A DNA stretch of 9,562 nt, taken from contig PMLI01000032.1 in assembly GCA_003158835.1 (NCBI GenBank), positions 13,861-23,422 of the forward strand. The letters are read 5' to 3'. The translations under genes and the position numbers were made by a program. Source of the stretch: Acidimicrobiaceae bacterium. GTDB lineage: Bacteria > Actinomycetota > Acidimicrobiia > Acidimicrobiales > Palsa-688. Below the pieces are notes generated by a model. That model worked only from the letters and a program-made list of their open reading frames with translations, was not told the origin of the DNA and ran no database searches. Shown one piece after another: positions 7,577 through 9,562 of the stretch (position 1 is its first letter; each line of letters starts with the position of its first letter).

Positions 7577-7990
7577 ATGGCAGAGGAAGAAGCGCTTGGT
7601 GCGGTAGGAGAGGCCGACAAGGCCGGGGGTGCGGCCAAGAAGGGAGCCGAGCCGAAGAAGGCCGACTACCGGCTGGAGGACACCCGCCTGGACGGCAAGC
7701 TGGAGGACTGGCCGATGGAGCCGCCCAAGGCCGCCAAGACGAACTTGGAGCGCGCACGCCTGGAGCTCATAGCGTCTCCGGGGGAAGTGCACCGTTTAGC
7801 GGGGCGCTTTTCTGACGTGGGGCGTGCCTCCAAGCTGGCGACCGCTTTCGTGCGCGCCAAACCGTCTACGCTCTATGCCGGCGCCACGGGCGCTTTCGAG
7901 GCCAGGCCGTACTTCGACCCCTCCTTGCGCAAGTGGCGTGTGGCAGCACGCTACGTGCCCGGCGAAACCGACGTGGCCCTGCAGAGCTGA
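7577..7990 (+). CDS. Uncharacterised 137-aa protein divergent from the relaxase
   Basis: I do not recognise the family. Residues 1-60 are highly charged and probably disordered (MAEEEALGAVGEADKAGGAA at the start, then Lys/Glu/Asp/Pro-rich). Residues 65-131 look like a small folded alpha/beta domain: SPGEVHRLAGRFSDVGRASK, then LATAFVRAKPSTLYAG, then FEARPYFDPSLRKWRVAARY. The second block has the alternating aromatic and basic pattern of paired beta strands. There is no signal peptide, membrane segment, Cys cluster or obvious enzyme motif, so it should be cytosolic. GC-rich third positions and the clean stop at 7988-7990 support a real gene. It is divergent from the MOBF relaxase and convergent with the DUF4143 ATPase (76-bp gap). 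A relaxosome accessory, DNA-binding or regulatory role is plausible from position and the basic C-terminal half, but is only inference. Confidence 0.75.
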   Translation: MAEEEALGAVGEADKAGGAAKKGAEPKKADYRLEDTRLDGKLEDWPMEPPKAAKTNLERARLELIASPGEVHRLAGRFSDVGRASKLATAFVRAKPSTLYAGATGAFEARPYFDPSLRKWRVAARYVPGETDVALQS

Positions 7991-8066
7991 GGGTTGCCGG
8001 CGGCGCTGCCCGGCTCAAAGCTGGACGAGCTGACCTTTGGCACACGGCCTCCATGTCCGCACCGGG

Positions 8067-9335
8067 CTAGGGGCCGAGCAGGGCTGCGGGGACGACGGCG
8101 ACGCCGTCCTGGCGGCGGTAGGCGTAGGGGCCGGCGGTGATGACAGCCGCGTCGAGGAGCCTTTGGCCGAGCTGAGCGGACAACCATTTGAGGTGGCGCA
8201 CGTCGCGCTCGTCCGCCACGGCGCCGAGCTTCACCTCCAGGGCCACGACGCGCTGGTCCGCCAGCTCCACTACCAAGTCAACCTCGTGGTCCCCGTCCCT
8301 GGTCCGCAGGTGGTGCACCGTGGCCTCGTTGGCTTGCGCGTAGACCCTCGTGCTCTGGGCCACGAGCGATTCGAACAGCGCCCCGAGCAGGCTGCCCTCG
8401 CGGGGGACCGCCGGGCCGGGAGCTTCCCCTCGGAGGAGCGCGCCCGAGCCGACGCCGAGCAGCCGGGCGGCCAGGGCAGGATCTGCCAGGTGGTGCTTGG
8501 GGGCCTGGGTGAGCCTGCGCAGGGGACTACCTGCAGGCAGCCACCCCGGCACGGGGTCGAGCAGCCAGAGCTGGCTGAGCACGTCACGGTAGGCGATCGT
8601 CGTCGTCTTCGCCGGCTTGTCCGCCTCGCCGCCGGTCGCCGCACCCACCAGGGCGTTGTAGCTGGTGGTCGTCGCGGTCGCGGCAGCGTAGGCGGTGAGC
8701 CAGGCCCGTAGCGTCGCGGGCCGGCGGACGCGGAGGCCTTGGCCAGCGAAGTCGCGGGTCACGACCCTTGCCACGTAGCTGTCCAGCTGGGCACGACGTG
8801 ACCTCCCGGCGAGGCCGCGGATGCCGGGGAACCCGGAGGCGAGGATCTCCTCGACGTAGTCGTGCAGGGTAACTCGTGTCGCCCCGTTCACAGGCGGGCG
8901 CTCCCCGCTGAGCAATCGCCGGAGGCTGACCGTCGGCTCGGCGAGGCCCCGCTCGGCGAGGGAGAGCGGCCGCACCCGGAGCTGGACTATCCGCCCAGCC
9001 CCCGAGTGCGCCGGCGCCGCTGCCGGCACGGCGCTCCCGGTGAGCAGGTACCTGCATGGCGGGGCCCCGTCGTCCACCTGGCGGCGCACGTAGTCCCACA
9101 CGGGCGGGTGACGTTGCCACTCGTCGATGACCACCGTGCCCGGCCCGGCGTCGAGCTGGGAAAGGTCGGCGCTCAGGACCTCGAGCTGGTCGGCGTCGTC
9201 CAGCCGGAAGACAGTGCCCCGCCTGGCGGCAGTGGTCGTCTTCCCCACCCCACGGGCACCTTCCAAGGTGATGGCGGCAAGGCCAGTGATGAGCTCGTCG
9301 AGTTCTTGGTCGATGATGCGGGGGCGATAGTCCAC
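8067..9335 (-). CDS. AAA+ ATPase with C-terminal DUF4143 domain
   Basis: This 422-aa protein is a full-length member of the widespread AAA_14/DUF4143 ATPases. The N-terminal ATPase has Walker A GARGVGKT (26-33; relatives commonly have GPKGVGKT), Walker B TVVIDEWQR (67-75) and a sensor-like LLTGSA (97-102). The middle has family-typical stretches such as DYVEEILASGFPGIRGLAGR, RPATLRAWLTAYAAATATTT, KPAKTTTIAYRD and APKHHLADPALAARLLGV. The C-terminus has EVDLVVE...ALEVK (351-369), with D353, E367 and K369 arranged as in PD-(D/E)xK nuclease-like folds. The GTG start at 9335 gives MDYRPRIIDQELDELI, matching the usual N-terminus. The biological role of these ATPases is not settled; they are often found near mobile or toxin-antitoxin loci. 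Expression probably comes from a near-leaderless promoter at 9344-9349 beside a 23-bp repeat array, so binding of the array by this protein or a partner is conceivable. Confidence 0.93.
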   Translation of the reverse strand: MDYRPRIIDQELDELITGLAAITLEGARGVGKTTTAARRGTVFRLDDADQLEVLSADLSQLDAGPGTVVIDEWQRHPPVWDYVRRQVDDGAPPCRYLLTGSAVPAAAPAHSGAGRIVQLRVRPLSLAERGLAEPTVSLRRLLSGERPPVNGATRVTLHDYVEEILASGFPGIRGLAGRSRRAQLDSYVARVVTRDFAGQGLRVRRPATLRAWLTAYAAATATTTSYNALVGAATGGEADKPAKTTTIAYRDVLSQLWLLDPVPGWLPAGSPLRRLTQAPKHHLADPALAARLLGVGSGALLRGEAPGPAVPREGSLLGALFESLVAQSTRVYAQANEATVHHLRTRDGDHEVDLVVELADQRVVALEVKLGAVADERDVRHLKWLSAQLGQRLLDAAVITAGPYAYRRQDGVAVVPAALLGP

Positions 9336-9343
9336 GGGCTTGG

Positions 9344-9349
9344 ACTATA
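9344..9349 (-). promoter_or_regulatory. Probable -10 box of the DUF4143 ATPase gene
   Basis: On the minus strand TATAGT (9349-9344) ends 8 nt before the GTG at 9335, implying a transcript with almost no leader. There is no good -35 at the usual distance; that position (about 9367-9372) falls inside the first 23-bp repeat and reads TAGCGT. This suggests that an activator or repressor bound to the repeats sets promoter strength. No Shine-Dalgarno sequence is evident. Confidence 0.5.
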
Positions 9350-9355
9350 CCTTAT

Positions 9356-9447
9356 GCCACCTTATTACGCTACTGTTTGCCACCCTGTTACGCTACTGTT
9401 TGCCACCTTGTTACGCTACTTTACGCCACCATCCTGCGCTACCATCC
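9356..9447. repeat. Tandem 23-bp repeats (three strong copies, one degenerate)
   Basis: Units start at 9356, 9379, 9402 and 9425, an exact 23-bp period. The shared core is GCCACC, then TTGTTACGCTACT (variants at two or three positions), usually ending GTTT. Units 1 and 2 differ at two bases; unit 3 changes only in its last bases and at one internal base; unit 4 (9425-9447) keeps GCCACC and CGCTAC and matches at about 15 of 23. The copies abut with no spacers, so this is not a CRISPR. Units of about two helical turns stacked on one DNA face resemble plasmid-type iterons or a multi-site operator. The array ends 6 bp from the -10 box of the ATPase gene. Confidence 0.9.
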
Positions 9448-9562
9448 GCAAGTCTTCGGGCACTGGGCGCCGGGCAGCGTTGACCGTGGCCGCGCCCGCA
9501 GCGTGCGTGTTGGGACGCCCTTCAGGGTTGTTCAAGAACTTAAGCCGTGGGTGTGACCGGGT
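9448..9562. other. Right-edge segment with no recognisable gene
   Basis: I see no supported coding frame, RNA or repeat. GTTC AA GAAC (within 9530-9540) is a short inverted repeat of unclear meaning. Whatever lies to the right of the repeat array is outside the window. Confidence 0.4.

Noticed and set aside
7991..8066. Terminator between the convergent small gene and ATPase
   Set aside because: Only 5-bp arms (GCCGG/CCGGC and CAAAG/CTTTG) with mismatched interiors and no T-tract; too weak to call.
8037..8711. 224-codon plus-strand frame antisense to the ATPase
   Set aside because: Shadow of the DUF4143 ATPase, whose minus frame matches the family over its full length.
9356..9447. CRISPR array
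   Set aside because: The 23-bp units abut directly without unique spacers, and no cas gene is present.

Overview
The window is high-GC DNA (genes clearly above 65% GC by eye, GTG starts, TANNNT-type -10 boxes almost touching start codons), which fits an actinobacterium. The closest protein resemblances I recognise are actinobacterial, possibly from the Acidimicrobiia, but that placement is an inference. The content looks like part of an integrated mobilizable or conjugative element, or a plasmid: one apparently intact relaxase, one broken relaxase, a broken toxin, a small uncharacterised gene and an AAA+ ATPase with a tandem-repeat array upstream. No integrase, type IV secretion gene, replication initiator or complete toxin-antitoxin pair is visible.

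Layout. (1) 1-1188, minus: N-terminal part of a secreted, Thr/Ser/Gly-rich surface protein with 136-residue (408-bp) near-identical repeats, cut by the left window edge. (2) 1189-2130: about 0.9 kb without a convincing gene, of lower GC between roughly 1560 and 2000; it holds an 11-bp-phased direct repeat and a strong hairpin. (3) 2131-3449, minus: remnant of an actinobacterial MOBP-type relaxase that lacks its N-terminus (the catalytic tyrosine region) and has a frameshift near 2630. (4) About 3602-3754, plus: frameshifted tail of a RelE/ParE-family toxin. (5) 3792-7364, minus: complete 1190-aa MOBF (TrwC/TraA-type) relaxase-helicase with all main motifs. (6) 7365-7576: relaxase leader and divergent intergenic region with inverted repeats. 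(7) 7577-7990, plus: 137-aa uncharacterised protein, probably read from a leaderless transcript. (8) 8067-9335, minus: complete AAA+ ATPase with DUF4143, convergent with gene 7. (9) 9356-9447: three good and one degenerate copy of a 23-bp tandem repeat directly upstream of that ATPase's promoter. (10) 9448-9562: nothing recognisable.

How the parts fit together. The MOBF protein would nick and unwind the element's DNA for transfer; the secretion channel must be encoded outside the window or supplied in trans. The dead MOBP relaxase and dead toxin between the MOBF gene and the surface-protein region suggest successive insertions or decay of an older element. The small protein, divergent from the relaxase and sharing its upstream region, is the most likely unstudied element-specific gene. 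The ATPase is a familiar family of unclear role; its repeat array is the most unusual regulatory-looking structure here.
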